Source: Pseudoalteromonas sp. '520P1 No. 423' (GTDB lineage Bacteria > Pseudomonadota > Gammaproteobacteria > Enterobacterales > Alteromonadaceae). Taken from it: DNA of 64,000 nucleotides. Below the pieces are notes generated by a model. It was not told the origin of the DNA and searched no databases. It saw nothing but the letters and a program-made list of their open reading frames with translations. Shown in pieces: positions 28,796 to 37,458 of this stretch; position 1 is the stretch's first letter; each line of letters starts with the position of its first letter. The stretch is from the NCBI RefSeq assembly GCF_001269985.1, contig NZ_BBZB01000001.1, forward strand, positions 992,001-1,056,000, given 5' to 3'. The position numbers and the translations under genes were made by a program.

Positions 28796-31072
28796 ATGAA
28801 AATAAAGTCAAATGAGTTTACAGGATTACTGCGAATATTACGTGTTGATAACGATTCAGCCGGTAATTTTAAAGCAACGTGTACGCTAGTTGATATGATT
28901 GGAAATATGCTTGATCGCAAAGGTCTTTATTACCTTCAAGCATCTCATAAACTGTTTAGAAATTTTGTTGAAGAAGGTCAGATATGGAGTGTCATAAGTG
29001 GTACTTCATGGAGTAGCGAGTTAATCACTGAGCATGGCTATGCTCGACCTGTAACTACAATAGAGCCAATTGAAACCGTGTTAATACGGCCTTCAGGTAA
29101 ACACCTAATATGGCATTTTACTCATTCTGATTGGTATCCCGGTATTGGTAAAAACAAGGCTGTTAACCTTATAGATACTTTAAGCAATAAAAATGGTCAT
29201 GAACCGCTTTATCAAGCGTTAGACACAAATAATGCTGAGGCATTATTCTCTGCACCACAGATCACCGAATGGGATGCCAATGTTCTGATCAAAGGCTGGG
29301 CTAAGCATGGTAGTACTGATGCATTGAAATGGTTTGAAGAAAAAAGTATAGATCCAATTTTGGCTAAAAAAGTTTTCGATTTTCATGGTGAAAATAGCAT
29401 TATTGCTATTGAAGAAGATCCTTATCGTCTTTCCTCATTTAATATGCCATGGAAGACTGTTGATGCACTTGCCAAAAAGACATTTAATATTAGTTGCACT
29501 GATAATAGACGTTTACAGGCCGCGGTAACTGAAGCTTTATGGGGGGCATATAATGAATATGGGCATACAAAGCTCCCTGTGAGTGAATTTGTACCTTTGA
29601 TGAAAAGGTTGTTAGGTGGTGAGCTAGAAGAATGGGTAATGGCTCATATTTGTATGATAGAGGAGTCTCGCGGAATTTTGCGAGATAATTATATTCATCC
29701 GTTTGAGCCTGCAGTAATGGAAATGATGGTGGCAAACCGTATTGTAGACTTAGTGTGTATAAACTACGTTTCGCCATTGTCACATGAAAAAATCAGTTCT
29801 GTTATTGCTAAATTTGAGTTAGTTCAAGGGTTCAATTTAACCAATCAGCAGAAGATAGCCATTTCAAGCTCAGTATCACATCCGTTTTCTATTATTACAG
29901 GTGGTGCTGGGGTTGGTAAAACGACGGTATTAAAAGCTCTTTTCGCCTTGTATGATGCTGCTGGATATGAACGTAAACAACTAGCCTTATCAGGGCGAGC
30001 AGCTCAGCGTATGTATGAAGCGACTCAGGAAGAGGCTAGCACTATTGCAGGTTATCTATACCATTTTAACTGGGATGATATTACTCCGGAGAAACAATCA
30101 AAAACAGTATTAGTGATTGATGAAGCTTCAATGGTTGATATTCATAGTATGTATAGATTAATAGATAAAACACCAGAGCAAGTACATATTATTCTTATTG
30201 GTGACCCTTATCAGTTACCTCCAGTCGGTGGAGGTTTGGTTTTGCATGAATTAGTTGAACGTAAGTATCTCCCTGTCTCAGAACTCTCAGTAGTTAAGCG
30301 TCAGGGAAAGGAAAGCTCCATCCCCAAAGTAGCTGAAAATATTCGAAATGGTAAAATACCTCATGAGTACGGGAATAATGTTGAGTTTCATAATATTAAT
30401 AAAATGGAACTTATAGATAAAGTTATTGAAGAATATACTAAACAATCAGGAAAAACTCAGATCCTTTGTGCAACTAATAAATTAGTTTTCGAGATCAACA
30501 CAAAAGCACAGGGGCTATTAAATCCTAATGGAGTCGAAGTATTTTATAGTTTTGAAAATTTAATGTATGGCACAGGTATTCGCTTAAATGATCCTGTTAT
30601 CTGCAAAGCCAATATATATCGCGATGAATATGATCTTCGTAATGGCTCAATGGGGAGGGTAATCGAAGTCTATAGAAATCCAAGAGAAATAGAGATACGT
30701 AAGTCAAAAAAATCAAAAAAAACAGTCAATATAGCGACATACGGTCGAATTTGTTGGGATGACGGCAGTAAAGACGGATATATAACAGAATTGCCTCTGG
30801 AACTTGTCGAGAGCATCCAACTAGCATATGGAATTACAGTCCATAAATCACAAGGTAGTCAATTTCCTCGAGTTATATTTGCGGCAGTCAAATCCGTAAA
30901 TCTTGATAGAACTTTAGTATATACAGCAATAACACGTGCTAGTCAGCATGTGATTGTAATGGGGGATTTATTGGCTATAAATAGATCTATTACAGAATTA
31001 CCAAGTGCAAGCAATAGACATGTAGGATTGGGGGAATTCATTGATCAAACTTTGAGTGAGAAGTCATATTAA
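28796..31072 (+). CDS. RecD2/TraA-like superfamily 1B DNA helicase
   Basis: 758 residues from ATG 28796 (SD GAGG 8 nt before; a GTG at 28787 is in frame). A helix-hairpin-helix-like N-terminal region (YPGIGKNKAVNLIDTLS, EEDPYRLSS) precedes the helicase core. Walker A GGAGVGKTTVLKA lies at about 369, Walker B LVIDEASMVD, motif III IGDPYQLPPVGGG, motif V YGITVHKSQGSQFPRVI and motif VI YTAITRASQHVIVMGD. Layout and length are like stand-alone RecD2. It may act in the element's own recombination or in defence. A 37-codon C-terminal remnant of a paralogue is found at 36507-36617. Confidence 0.88.
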   Translation: MKIKSNEFTGLLRILRVDNDSAGNFKATCTLVDMIGNMLDRKGLYYLQASHKLFRNFVEEGQIWSVISGTSWSSELITEHGYARPVTTIEPIETVLIRPSGKHLIWHFTHSDWYPGIGKNKAVNLIDTLSNKNGHEPLYQALDTNNAEALFSAPQITEWDANVLIKGWAKHGSTDALKWFEEKSIDPILAKKVFDFHGENSIIAIEEDPYRLSSFNMPWKTVDALAKKTFNISCTDNRRLQAAVTEALWGAYNEYGHTKLPVSEFVPLMKRLLGGELEEWVMAHICMIEESRGILRDNYIHPFEPAVMEMMVANRIVDLVCINYVSPLSHEKISSVIAKFELVQGFNLTNQQKIAISSSVSHPFSIITGGAGVGKTTVLKALFALYDAAGYERKQLALSGRAAQRMYEATQEEASTIAGYLYHFNWDDITPEKQSKTVLVIDEASMVDIHSMYRLIDKTPEQVHIILIGDPYQLPPVGGGLVLHELVERKYLPVSELSVVKRQGKESSIPKVAENIRNGKIPHEYGNNVEFHNINKMELIDKVIEEYTKQSGKTQILCATNKLVFEINTKAQGLLNPNGVEVFYSFENLMYGTGIRLNDPVICKANIYRDEYDLRNGSMGRVIEVYRNPREIEIRKSKKSKKTVNIATYGRICWDDGSKDGYITELPLELVESIQLAYGITVHKSQGSQFPRVIFAAVKSVNLDRTLVYTAITRASQHVIVMGDLLAINRSITELPSASNRHVGLGEFIDQTLSEKSY

Positions 31073-31207
31073 TTTAAGTATTATAATTTTGTATTTTATG
31101 AATTAATTTGTTTGAAACTCAATACCATTTAGATCATATCTTCTTGAATTAAATCTTTATTTTTTCTTGTTTCTTGATATTATTGATTTAGTTTATATTT
31201 TATACAT

Positions 31208-32212
31208 GTGATTGAAGTGATAGAACAAGAAAAAGGTAGATTTCAGATACTTTGCTTATCTGGAGGAGGAGTTCGAGGGCTTTATACCATTAGTGTATTA
31301 GCCGAACTTGAAGACAAACTTTCAAAAGATAAAGGCATACATGATTATAATATCGTAAAGCATTTCGATATGGTTGCGGGCACTTCAATTGGAGGTATAT
31401 TAGCTCTTGCACTAGCGGCAGGTAAAAATGCTCGCTCTCTTCAAACTCTTCTTGATGAAAAGCGGAAAGTCATTTTTCCGCAAAAGAAACGTAGATGGTG
31501 GAGTCAAGCTAAAGGTGTTGCATTTGATGCTGAAATTTTGGCTCAGATTATTGAAACAGAAATTGGTACTATTCGATTAAAGAACTTAGGCACCAGAGTT
31601 ATCGTTCCTGCTGTAAACGGTTCTAAAGGTTTGCCAAAGGTTTTTAAAACTCCCCACCATGAAGAGTTTACTTGGGATGGTGAAAGAAAGGTATCAGATG
31701 TTGCTCTAGCAACAAGTGCAGCTCCTACTTACTTTAAAGCTCATTCATTCTCTGAAGAAAATATGGGCTTGATGTTAGATGGAGGGCTTTTTGCAAATAG
31801 CCCATCATTCATAGCTTATCACGAAACAACTTGCTCTCGCTTTTTAGGTATTTCCTCAAACTCTGTACATATGTTAAAAGTTGGAACTATGGGCACAACT
31901 CCTAAAATGTCAATTGGTTCTAAAGGTGAAGAGGGTTATTTAAAAGGTTGGGGATTTGGCCGTGGCTTACTAGAAATGGTCATGGGAGTTTCTGAACATT
32001 GGCACAACAAAATGACGGAGCATTATCTTGAAGAGCGGTTTGTTTCTTTAGATGATGAGAATATACATGACTTTAATTTGGCTGATTCAAGTGATGATAC
32101 AGCTGAGGCGCTCAAATTGCATGCTAATGATCGTGCTCAACAAGCAACAGGCCAGAAAAATATAATGGACTTCTTTCAACATGAAGCTAAAGCACCTACG
32201 TTTTACAATTGA
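31208..32212 (+). CDS. capV: CBASS effector: cGAMP-activated patatin-like phospholipase CapV
   Basis: 334 residues. The oxyanion hole GGGVRG is at 19-24, the nucleophile elbow GTSIG at 58-62 (Ser60) and the catalytic aspartate D191 in LMLDGGLFANSP. These form the Ser-Asp dyad of patatin phospholipases. CapV of V. cholerae is activated by 3',3'-cGAMP and degrades membrane phospholipids. The start is a GTG at 31208, and no strong ribosome site is visible; GTG 31217 is another option. The 135-bp AT-rich gap after the helicase suggests its own promoter. Directly followed by the cyclase gene. Confidence 0.93.
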   Translation: MIEVIEQEKGRFQILCLSGGGVRGLYTISVLAELEDKLSKDKGIHDYNIVKHFDMVAGTSIGGILALALAAGKNARSLQTLLDEKRKVIFPQKKRRWWSQAKGVAFDAEILAQIIETEIGTIRLKNLGTRVIVPAVNGSKGLPKVFKTPHHEEFTWDGERKVSDVALATSAAPTYFKAHSFSEENMGLMLDGGLFANSPSFIAYHETTCSRFLGISSNSVHMLKVGTMGTTPKMSIGSKGEEGYLKGWGFGRGLLEMVMGVSEHWHNKMTEHYLEERFVSLDDENIHDFNLADSSDDTAEALKLHANDRAQQATGQKNIMDFFQHEAKAPTFYN

Positions 32213-32224
32213 GGCATACAATAA

Positions 32225-33469
32225 ATGAAATATAGTATTAATAGGTTGTTAACTGAGGGAAGTAGCTGTTTTTTAAGTACAATTACACCTGCTGCAGATA
32301 AAATAAGTACATTAAAGTCTGTTCGAGTTATTGTGCGTAAAGCACTAAGAGAAAGTTTTCAGCATTTAGCATCTTCTTTTGAAGAAAAACAAGGTCGAAT
32401 GCATTATATTGAAACAGCAGAAACAAAGTTTCTTTCTGAAGAGTTACTCAAACTTTCTTCTGAGCAAAAGTCATCTATTCATAATCTAAAACCCAAGTTC
32501 TCTAGTCAGGGCTCTTTTGTATATAAAACTATGAATAGTCCATGTCAGACTCCACAACAGATGGATTTGGATGATGGAATTTACCTACCATTAGATATGT
32601 TTGAAGATAAGCCTATTGTAAGCAAAGATTTATTTTTTTCATTTGTCGATTCAACGTTAAAAAAACTTGCTGATGCAAATGGCTGGTTATTTGATGGTAA
32701 GAAGAATACGTGTTCTAGAGTGATTGTTAGTCATGATATTCATGTTGATGTCCCCTTGTATGCTATACCGAAAGAACGATTTGAAATGATGGCTTCTTCG
32801 ATAAATGAAAAATCAAACTTAGCAATGGAAAGCTATCAAGATAACGCAGATCTATACCTTCAAGCCGAAGAAGTTAATTTAGCTCTTCGTAATGCCGAAA
32901 ATTGGACTGTAAGTGATCCTAAAGTAATTAGTGATTGGTATCTTGAGCATGTAGGCTTTCATGGTGAGGTATTACGCCGAATCTGTCGTTACTTAAAAGC
33001 TTGGCGAGATTTTACTTTTAAAGATGGAGGCCCCTCTTCGATTGCATTAATGATGTGTGCAGTTGAGTCGTTTCAGATACATACATCCAAAAGAAAACAA
33101 AGATTTACTAATAAAGATGAATCTGAGGCTTTACTGTGTTGTGTTAAAGATCTTCCTGAACAATTACGGCTAGGTGTAAGAAATTTAGCACAAGAACAAG
33201 AGGAAATGATGTTTCCAAAATCACATATGAGTGATAACGAAATCGATAACATTATTTCTGCAGCAGAAGAACTTTCATCGGAAATAGATTTAGCATTGAC
33301 TGGTGCAGTATCTAATAATGAGGTTATTAGTCGTTGTCAGCAAGTTTTTGGGAATAGAATCCCAAATAGACCTGATTTAGTGGAAGCTATTCCTTTGGCT
33401 GCAACAATTAGAAAGCAACCAGCACAAACTCAGCCTGAGCCATCAGTACATAATGCGGATGCTGGTTAG
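32225..33469 (+). CDS. dncV: CD-NTase of the DncV type (3',3'-cGAMP synthase)
   Basis: 414 residues aligning by eye over the whole length with V. cholerae DncV. The match covers QGSFVYKTMNSPC (Gly96-Ser97 nucleotidyltransferase motif), QQMDLDDGIYLPL (metal ligands D114 and D116), IHVDVPLYAIPK (third Asp, D175), RYLKAWRDFTFKDGGPSSIA and the late FGNRIPNRPDL. The product is expected to be 3',3'-cGAMP. The protein ends in ...HNADAG; a C-terminal glycine is what Cap2 adenylates and conjugates. Start ATG 32225 with a distant GAGG. The stop overlaps the Cap2 start by one base (TAGTG). Confidence 0.93.
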   Translation: MKYSINRLLTEGSSCFLSTITPAADKISTLKSVRVIVRKALRESFQHLASSFEEKQGRMHYIETAETKFLSEELLKLSSEQKSSIHNLKPKFSSQGSFVYKTMNSPCQTPQQMDLDDGIYLPLDMFEDKPIVSKDLFFSFVDSTLKKLADANGWLFDGKKNTCSRVIVSHDIHVDVPLYAIPKERFEMMASSINEKSNLAMESYQDNADLYLQAEEVNLALRNAENWTVSDPKVISDWYLEHVGFHGEVLRRICRYLKAWRDFTFKDGGPSSIALMMCAVESFQIHTSKRKQRFTNKDESEALLCCVKDLPEQLRLGVRNLAQEQEEMMFPKSHMSDNEIDNIISAAEELSSEIDLALTGAVSNNEVISRCQQVFGNRIPNRPDLVEAIPLAATIRKQPAQTQPEPSVHNADAG

Positions 33470-35199
33470 TGATTTTATCTGCTTCAATAGGAGATGAGTT
33501 TTTAGCTAGAGATTATAGTTTTTGCAGAACATCTAATGGTAAAGGGCAATCTTTCATCAGAACTTATGATAAAGAGATAGGGCGGTTTACAATTAAATTT
33601 GAAGTGTGGGATATGACACTCCAACATCTCCCCTTAGTTTCTGTAGAAGAAATGCCTGATGAACTAAAAAAAGAAAAACTCCCCCATCTCAGTGCCGGAC
33701 GTTATTGTTGTCTCTTTGATGAAGAAACAATCATATTAGACCCTCTAAACCCAAAGTCTGTTGTGGCAGCTTGGGTTGTACAAGTTGAAAAAATAATAGA
33801 TCTTTGGGTATCTAAAGATTTGCAATCGGAATTTGCCGCTGAATTTTCTTCTTATTGGCAAAGTGAAATAAGCTGTTTTTTTATCTCATCTAAAATTGAT
33901 AATGTTCTTTGTGGCTACTCTAGAATTGGAGTTGATAAAAAGAAGAAAACAGAATTTGTAGTAGCTGATTCAAGAGAGAATGCTGATGAATGGAGGGAAA
34001 AACGTATTGGCTCATCTTTGGACTCAGAAATACCCTCTGTGGTTGTGGATTTAAGGTGCGGCCCATATGTTCCCTTTGGAAATTCATGGCCTCTCAAATC
34101 ATTTAGTGATGTGATCCAATGGCTAAGTAGAATAGAGCCTCCAGCTGTTGATTCCTTAATAGCTAAAATTGGAAATAGAACAGAAAAGGCTATGGTATCG
34201 GTTGTTTTACGTTATGAAACTGAGCTTGTTGGTTTTGTTGTAACCTTACATGCTTCTTGTAGGGAGGCTCTTAAACGTTATTTAGGTAAAAACAATAAAC
34301 ATGTAAAGCGTAAAGGAAATAGGAAGGTAGGAAAAACTAGCCGAAGCCAGATGTTAAAGTTACTTAGTTCAAAGCAGTCTGAAGAAAGTTTCTGGCGAAT
34401 GGATGTTAAATTATGCACTGAAAGTTATATTTTAGAGCGAAACATTATTAATAACCAACCTCCATTAGCTAGGAAAAAAATAGCATTGATAGGCTGTGGT
34501 ACTATTGGTGGTTATACAGCTCAATCTCTTGTTCAGCTAGGAGCTGGGAGCCTAAATGGTAGCCTTACTCTGTTTGATAAAGATAATATTCAGCCGGGTA
34601 ATTTAGGGAGACATTTACTCGGAATAAATTATTTAGGTGAAAATAAAAGTGCGGCAATGGTTCATTGGTTAAAATCAACAGGTTTGGCTAATAAGATATT
34701 ACATCAACACTCATTTAAATATGAAGATGTATCAGCTAATTGGGATGTTATTATTGATGCTACAGGAAGTCATTCATTCTCACTTCTTTTAGCGAAATGG
34801 ATTCATGGATACCGAGTTAATAAAAGAGATAAACCTTTACTTATTCATGGATGGATATCAGGGTTTGGGCATATTACTCGAGCGCTGAGGGATGATGGTC
34901 GATTAGGTTGTTATGCATGTCAATTTGATTACAGTCATAAACCAAAAAGAGAACGTCATGAAAGTTTTACAAAAGGAAACAGCCCTGATTATTTAGCCTT
35001 TAAACGTAGTTGTGGGGCTAGTCACTTACCTTTTTCTTCAAATGCCAGTATGAGTTCGGCTGCAATGATTACACAATTGCTCCAGCAAGAAAATAAGACG
35101 TCGCCAAATTTTTTACAAAGACGAATTACTCAATCGGCAAAAGAAGTAAAAGATGTAAAACTTTCAAGGCAAAAAGGATGCCCTGTATGCCTGAACTAA
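33469..35199 (+). CDS. cap2: CBASS Cap2, E2-E1 fusion ubiquitin-transfer-like enzyme
   Basis: 576 residues. The N-terminal E2-like domain has a cysteine pair C80-C81 (GRYCCLFDEE), the likely catalytic position. A linker and a C-terminal ThiF/E1 adenylation domain follow, with nucleotide loop IALIGCGTIGG (Gly342 on), LTLFDKDNIQPGNLGRHLLG and catalytic cysteine C515 in FKRSCGASHLPFSS. CxxC pairs (GCYACQF and CPVCLN at the end) could hold a structural zinc. Cap2 conjugates the cyclase C-terminus to targets and so raises cGAMP output. GTG start overlapping the cyclase stop. Confidence 0.92.
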   Translation: MILSASIGDEFLARDYSFCRTSNGKGQSFIRTYDKEIGRFTIKFEVWDMTLQHLPLVSVEEMPDELKKEKLPHLSAGRYCCLFDEETIILDPLNPKSVVAAWVVQVEKIIDLWVSKDLQSEFAAEFSSYWQSEISCFFISSKIDNVLCGYSRIGVDKKKKTEFVVADSRENADEWREKRIGSSLDSEIPSVVVDLRCGPYVPFGNSWPLKSFSDVIQWLSRIEPPAVDSLIAKIGNRTEKAMVSVVLRYETELVGFVVTLHASCREALKRYLGKNNKHVKRKGNRKVGKTSRSQMLKLLSSKQSEESFWRMDVKLCTESYILERNIINNQPPLARKKIALIGCGTIGGYTAQSLVQLGAGSLNGSLTLFDKDNIQPGNLGRHLLGINYLGENKSAAMVHWLKSTGLANKILHQHSFKYEDVSANWDVIIDATGSHSFSLLLAKWIHGYRVNKRDKPLLIHGWISGFGHITRALRDDGRLGCYACQFDYSHKPKRERHESFTKGNSPDYLAFKRSCGASHLPFSSNASMSSAAMITQLLQQENKTSPNFLQRRITQSAKEVKDVKLSRQKGCPVCLN

Positions 35200-35639
35200 T
35201 TCTGCATGCAAATAACGGAACTCGGATTCTGATTGAAAAAGGTGTTTTAAACGCTCCTCAAGAATATCGACAAAAAAAATCTAAAGATACTGAAGCTGGG
35301 GGTATATTAATTGGTGAATATAGAGGGGAAGATCTAAGGATAGTTAGCGCAACCCTACCAGGTATCCTTGATAAAAGAAGTCGAATAAGATTTAAAAGGC
35401 GGAGTCCACACCATAATACTGCAGCTATAAGTGCTTGGTCGGCCTCTAAACATATTCAAACTTTTACAGGAGATTGGCATACACATCCGGAAGATCATCC
35501 AACTCCGTCAGGGCTAGATTTATCTGAATGGCAAAAAAAAATGCCTAAGAGACCAATGCTATTAATGATAATAGGAAGAGTATCCTCATGGTATGGATTA
35601 TGGGATGGTAAAACTATTGTAAAAGTTACAACATTATAG
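35178..35639 (+). CDS. cap3: CBASS Cap3, JAB/JAMM isopeptidase
   Basis: 153 residues (150 from the second ATG at 35187). The JAMM zinc motif is complete: E39 in TEAGGILIGEY, then H101-T-H103 with S111 and D114 in HTHPEDHPTPSGLD. Cap3 removes the conjugates made by Cap2 and so antagonises cyclase priming. It overlaps the end of cap2 by 22 nt. It is the last gene of the CBASS operon; no obvious hairpin terminator follows. Confidence 0.92.
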   Translation: MPCMPELILHANNGTRILIEKGVLNAPQEYRQKKSKDTEAGGILIGEYRGEDLRIVSATLPGILDKRSRIRFKRRSPHHNTAAISAWSASKHIQTFTGDWHTHPEDHPTPSGLDLSEWQKKMPKRPMLLMIIGRVSSWYGLWDGKTIVKVTTL

Positions 35640-35750
35640 AGTAGATGAAAGCTTATTAATCAAATTAGCCTTTGTTATTTTCGAAGCAATATCACGTAAT
35701 AAAAACGAAGGTACAGACGCTACATCGTACAATTTAAAACAGAGAAAATC

Positions 35751-35888
35751 ATGAGTGATTGAAAAGAAAAATATAGTGACTATTTGAATAAATTTGGTCA
35801 TATCTCTAGAAGCTTAGACGCAAGTAAAGTGCAGGAAATATTGGCATATCGACTCGCCAATGAAAACACAACCATCGATTTTCTATAG
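35751..35888 (+). pseudogene. Short ORF interrupted by an in-frame stop
   Basis: From ATG 35751 the frame reads MSD, then TGA, then 41 further codons (KEKYSDYLNKFGHISRSLDA... ending NENTTIDFL) before TAG. The protein-like composition after the TGA and the upstream AGAGAAA spacing suggest a start of a real gene in which a TGG tryptophan codon became TGA, or a 3'-truncated remnant. I do not recognise the family. It lies between the CBASS operon and the tandem array. Confidence 0.45.
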
Positions 35889-35921
35889 GTGCTTTATTTA
35901 TTCTTTATAATAAGTTCTGCT

Positions 35922-36502
35922 CCTAATCTGGTAGTAATAAATCACCTCGCACTAAACTTCGACCTAATCTGGTAGTAATAAATCACCTCGCACTAAACTT
36001 CGACCTAATCTGGTAGTAATAAATCACCTCGCACTAAACTTCGACCTAATCTGGTAGTAATAAATCACCTCGCACTAAACTTCGACCTAATCTGGTAGTA
36101 ATAAATCACCTCGCACTAAACTTCGACCTAATCTGGTAGTAATAAATCACCTCGCACTAAACTTCGACCTAATCTGGTAGTAATAAATCACCTCGCACTA
36201 AACTTCGACCTAATCTGGTAGTAATAAATCACCTCGAAACTAAACTTCGACCTAATCTGGTAGTAATAAATCACCTCGAAACTAAACTTCGACCTAATCT
36301 GGTAGTAGTAAATCACTTCGAAACTAAACTTCGACCTAATCTGGTAGTAATAAATCACCTCGAAACTAAACTTCGACCTAATCTGGTAGTAGTAAATCAC
36401 TTCGAAACTAAACTTCGACCTAATTTGGTAGTAGTAAATCACTTCGAAACTAAACTTCGACCTAATCTGGTAGTAATAAATTACTTAGAAACTAAACTTT
36501 GA
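35922..36502. repeat. 14-copy tandem repeat array, 41/42-bp unit
   Basis: Units begin CCTAATCTGGTAGTAATAAA. Starts at 35922, 35963, 36004, 36045, 36086, 36127, 36168 and 36209 give seven 41-bp units with CCTCGCACTAAACTTCGA. From 36209 the unit is 42 bp (CGAAACTAAACTTCGA) for seven more copies. There are no spacers, so this is not a CRISPR array. The 42-bp half is open on the minus strand as a 14-residue peptide repeat (IYYYQIRSKFSFEV), but without gene signals. Each 42-bp unit contains the small palindrome TCGAA-actaaac-TTCGA. Role unknown; iteron-like or recombination-site functions are possible. Confidence 0.95.
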
Positions 36503-36506
36503 CTGT

Positions 36507-36617
36507 AGTGAGCATGTTATTGTAATGGGAGATTTAGGTAGTGTAAATAAAGCTATTATTGAACCTTCAACTTCATCTAATAGACACGTAGGACTAGGAG
36601 GGGTTATTAATGAATAG
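36507..36617 (+). pseudogene. C-terminal remnant of a second RecD2-like helicase
   Basis: The frame from 36507 reads SEHVIVMGDLGSVNKAIIEP, then STSSNRHVGLGGVINE and a stop. This matches the last part of the helicase at 28796-31072 (SQHVIVMGDLLAINRSITEL, PSASNRHVGLGEFIDQ), starting right after helicase motif VI. About 36 aligned residues with clear identity in two blocks and the same relative stop region show common descent. Only the tail remains, abutting the tandem array. Confidence 0.85.
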
Positions 36618-36787
36618 ATATTAATAGAGGTTGGTTTTAAGCGTTTATTGGTTTGGAGCTTTATTTTGAGTTGACATTTTAAAAGGTAGAAGATATGTTG
36701 ATTTTTAGTGTACTGTATTCTATTATAGTACACAGGTAAACAGAATCTAATAAATAACTTAATATATAACTTAGTAAAGAGCTAATT

Positions 36788-37438
36788 ATGAACACTATAC
36801 AAGAAAGAGAAGTCACAATTCTTGCCGAGTCTGTTAGTAATGATCCTTTGAAAATGACATTAATTCGAAGAGGCATTACTAATATTATTAATAACATTAG
36901 TGGTGTTAGTAATGATGAGGTTATTCAACTATTAACCCTCCAAGATATTGATTTTTCGATGAGGTTTGGAAATGCAATTGCTGAAAGGCATATGCTGCAA
37001 ACTCATAGTGAAGTAGTTGATAGTAGTATTAAAAAAAATAAGATGATACAAAAATTTTTGGAATCATTAAAAGAGCATGGAGGAGGTTATACTTCTATGC
37101 AATTAGCTGAAAAACTAGAAGTCTCCAAGCAAGCTATATCTAATAAGAAGAGTCGAGAACAGCTGTTTTATGTAAAAGTAGGTGGTCAAACATATTTTCC
37201 TACTTTCCAATTTTCTGATGAGAAGAAAGTTTCAAGTGCATTTAAGAAAGTGCTCACTATTTTGGCTAACAAGGATAGAGTTTCTAGCTTTTTCTTTTTT
37301 ACTCAAAAGCTTGAAGATAGAAATGGAAATTTAAAGCCGATATATAAGATTCTCCGTGGAGAAAAACAGCCTCGTTACATTTATGAACAGATTGAGAAAA
37401 GAGCAAGGTCTATCCATTCTATGGGTGAAAGAAAGTAG
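36788..37438 (+). CDS. HTH protein with DUF2384-like (MbcA/ParS) C-terminus
   Basis: 216 residues. Residues about 95-115 form an HTH (YTSMQLAEKLEVSKQAISNK). The following YFPTFQFSDEKKVSSAFKKV and the helical C-terminus resemble the toxin-binding part of Xre/MbcA/ParS antitoxins, where a FPxFQF strand precedes the last helices. Such proteins typically partner RES-domain toxins, and a RES gene faces it with only 20 bp between stop codons. Antitoxin function is therefore plausible, though the convergent order is unusual for a toxin-antitoxin pair. Confidence 0.6.
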   Translation: MNTIQEREVTILAESVSNDPLKMTLIRRGITNIINNISGVSNDEVIQLLTLQDIDFSMRFGNAIAERHMLQTHSEVVDSSIKKNKMIQKFLESLKEHGGGYTSMQLAEKLEVSKQAISNKKSREQLFYVKVGGQTYFPTFQFSDEKKVSSAFKKVLTILANKDRVSSFFFFTQKLEDRNGNLKPIYKILRGEKQPRYIYEQIEKRARSIHSMGERK

Positions 37439-37458
37439 GGGCTTAGAGCCCCTACTAG

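Larger units (their letters stand above)
31208..35639 (+). other. Complete type II CBASS anti-phage operon (capV-cdnA-cap2-cap3)
   Basis: Four consecutive genes with 12-bp, overlapping and 22-nt overlapping junctions encode phospholipase effector, DncV-like cyclase, E1-E2 fusion and JAMM protease. The order is the same as in the Vibrio cholerae VSP-I locus. Known logic: phage infection activates the cyclase to make 3',3'-cGAMP, which switches on the phospholipase, and membrane damage aborts the infection. Cap2 joins the cyclase C-terminus to other molecules and primes it; Cap3 reverses this. All catalytic residues I checked are present, so the system is probably functional. Confidence 0.93.

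Noticed and set aside
36188..36442. 84-residue repetitive protein (IYYYQIRSKFSFEV repeats) on the minus strand
   Set aside because: It is the conceptual translation of the 42-bp half of the tandem array. There is no ribosome site, and the 41-bp half breaks the frame.
35922..36502. CRISPR array
   Set aside because: Units are contiguous copies of 41/42 bp without unique spacers, and no cas gene is near.
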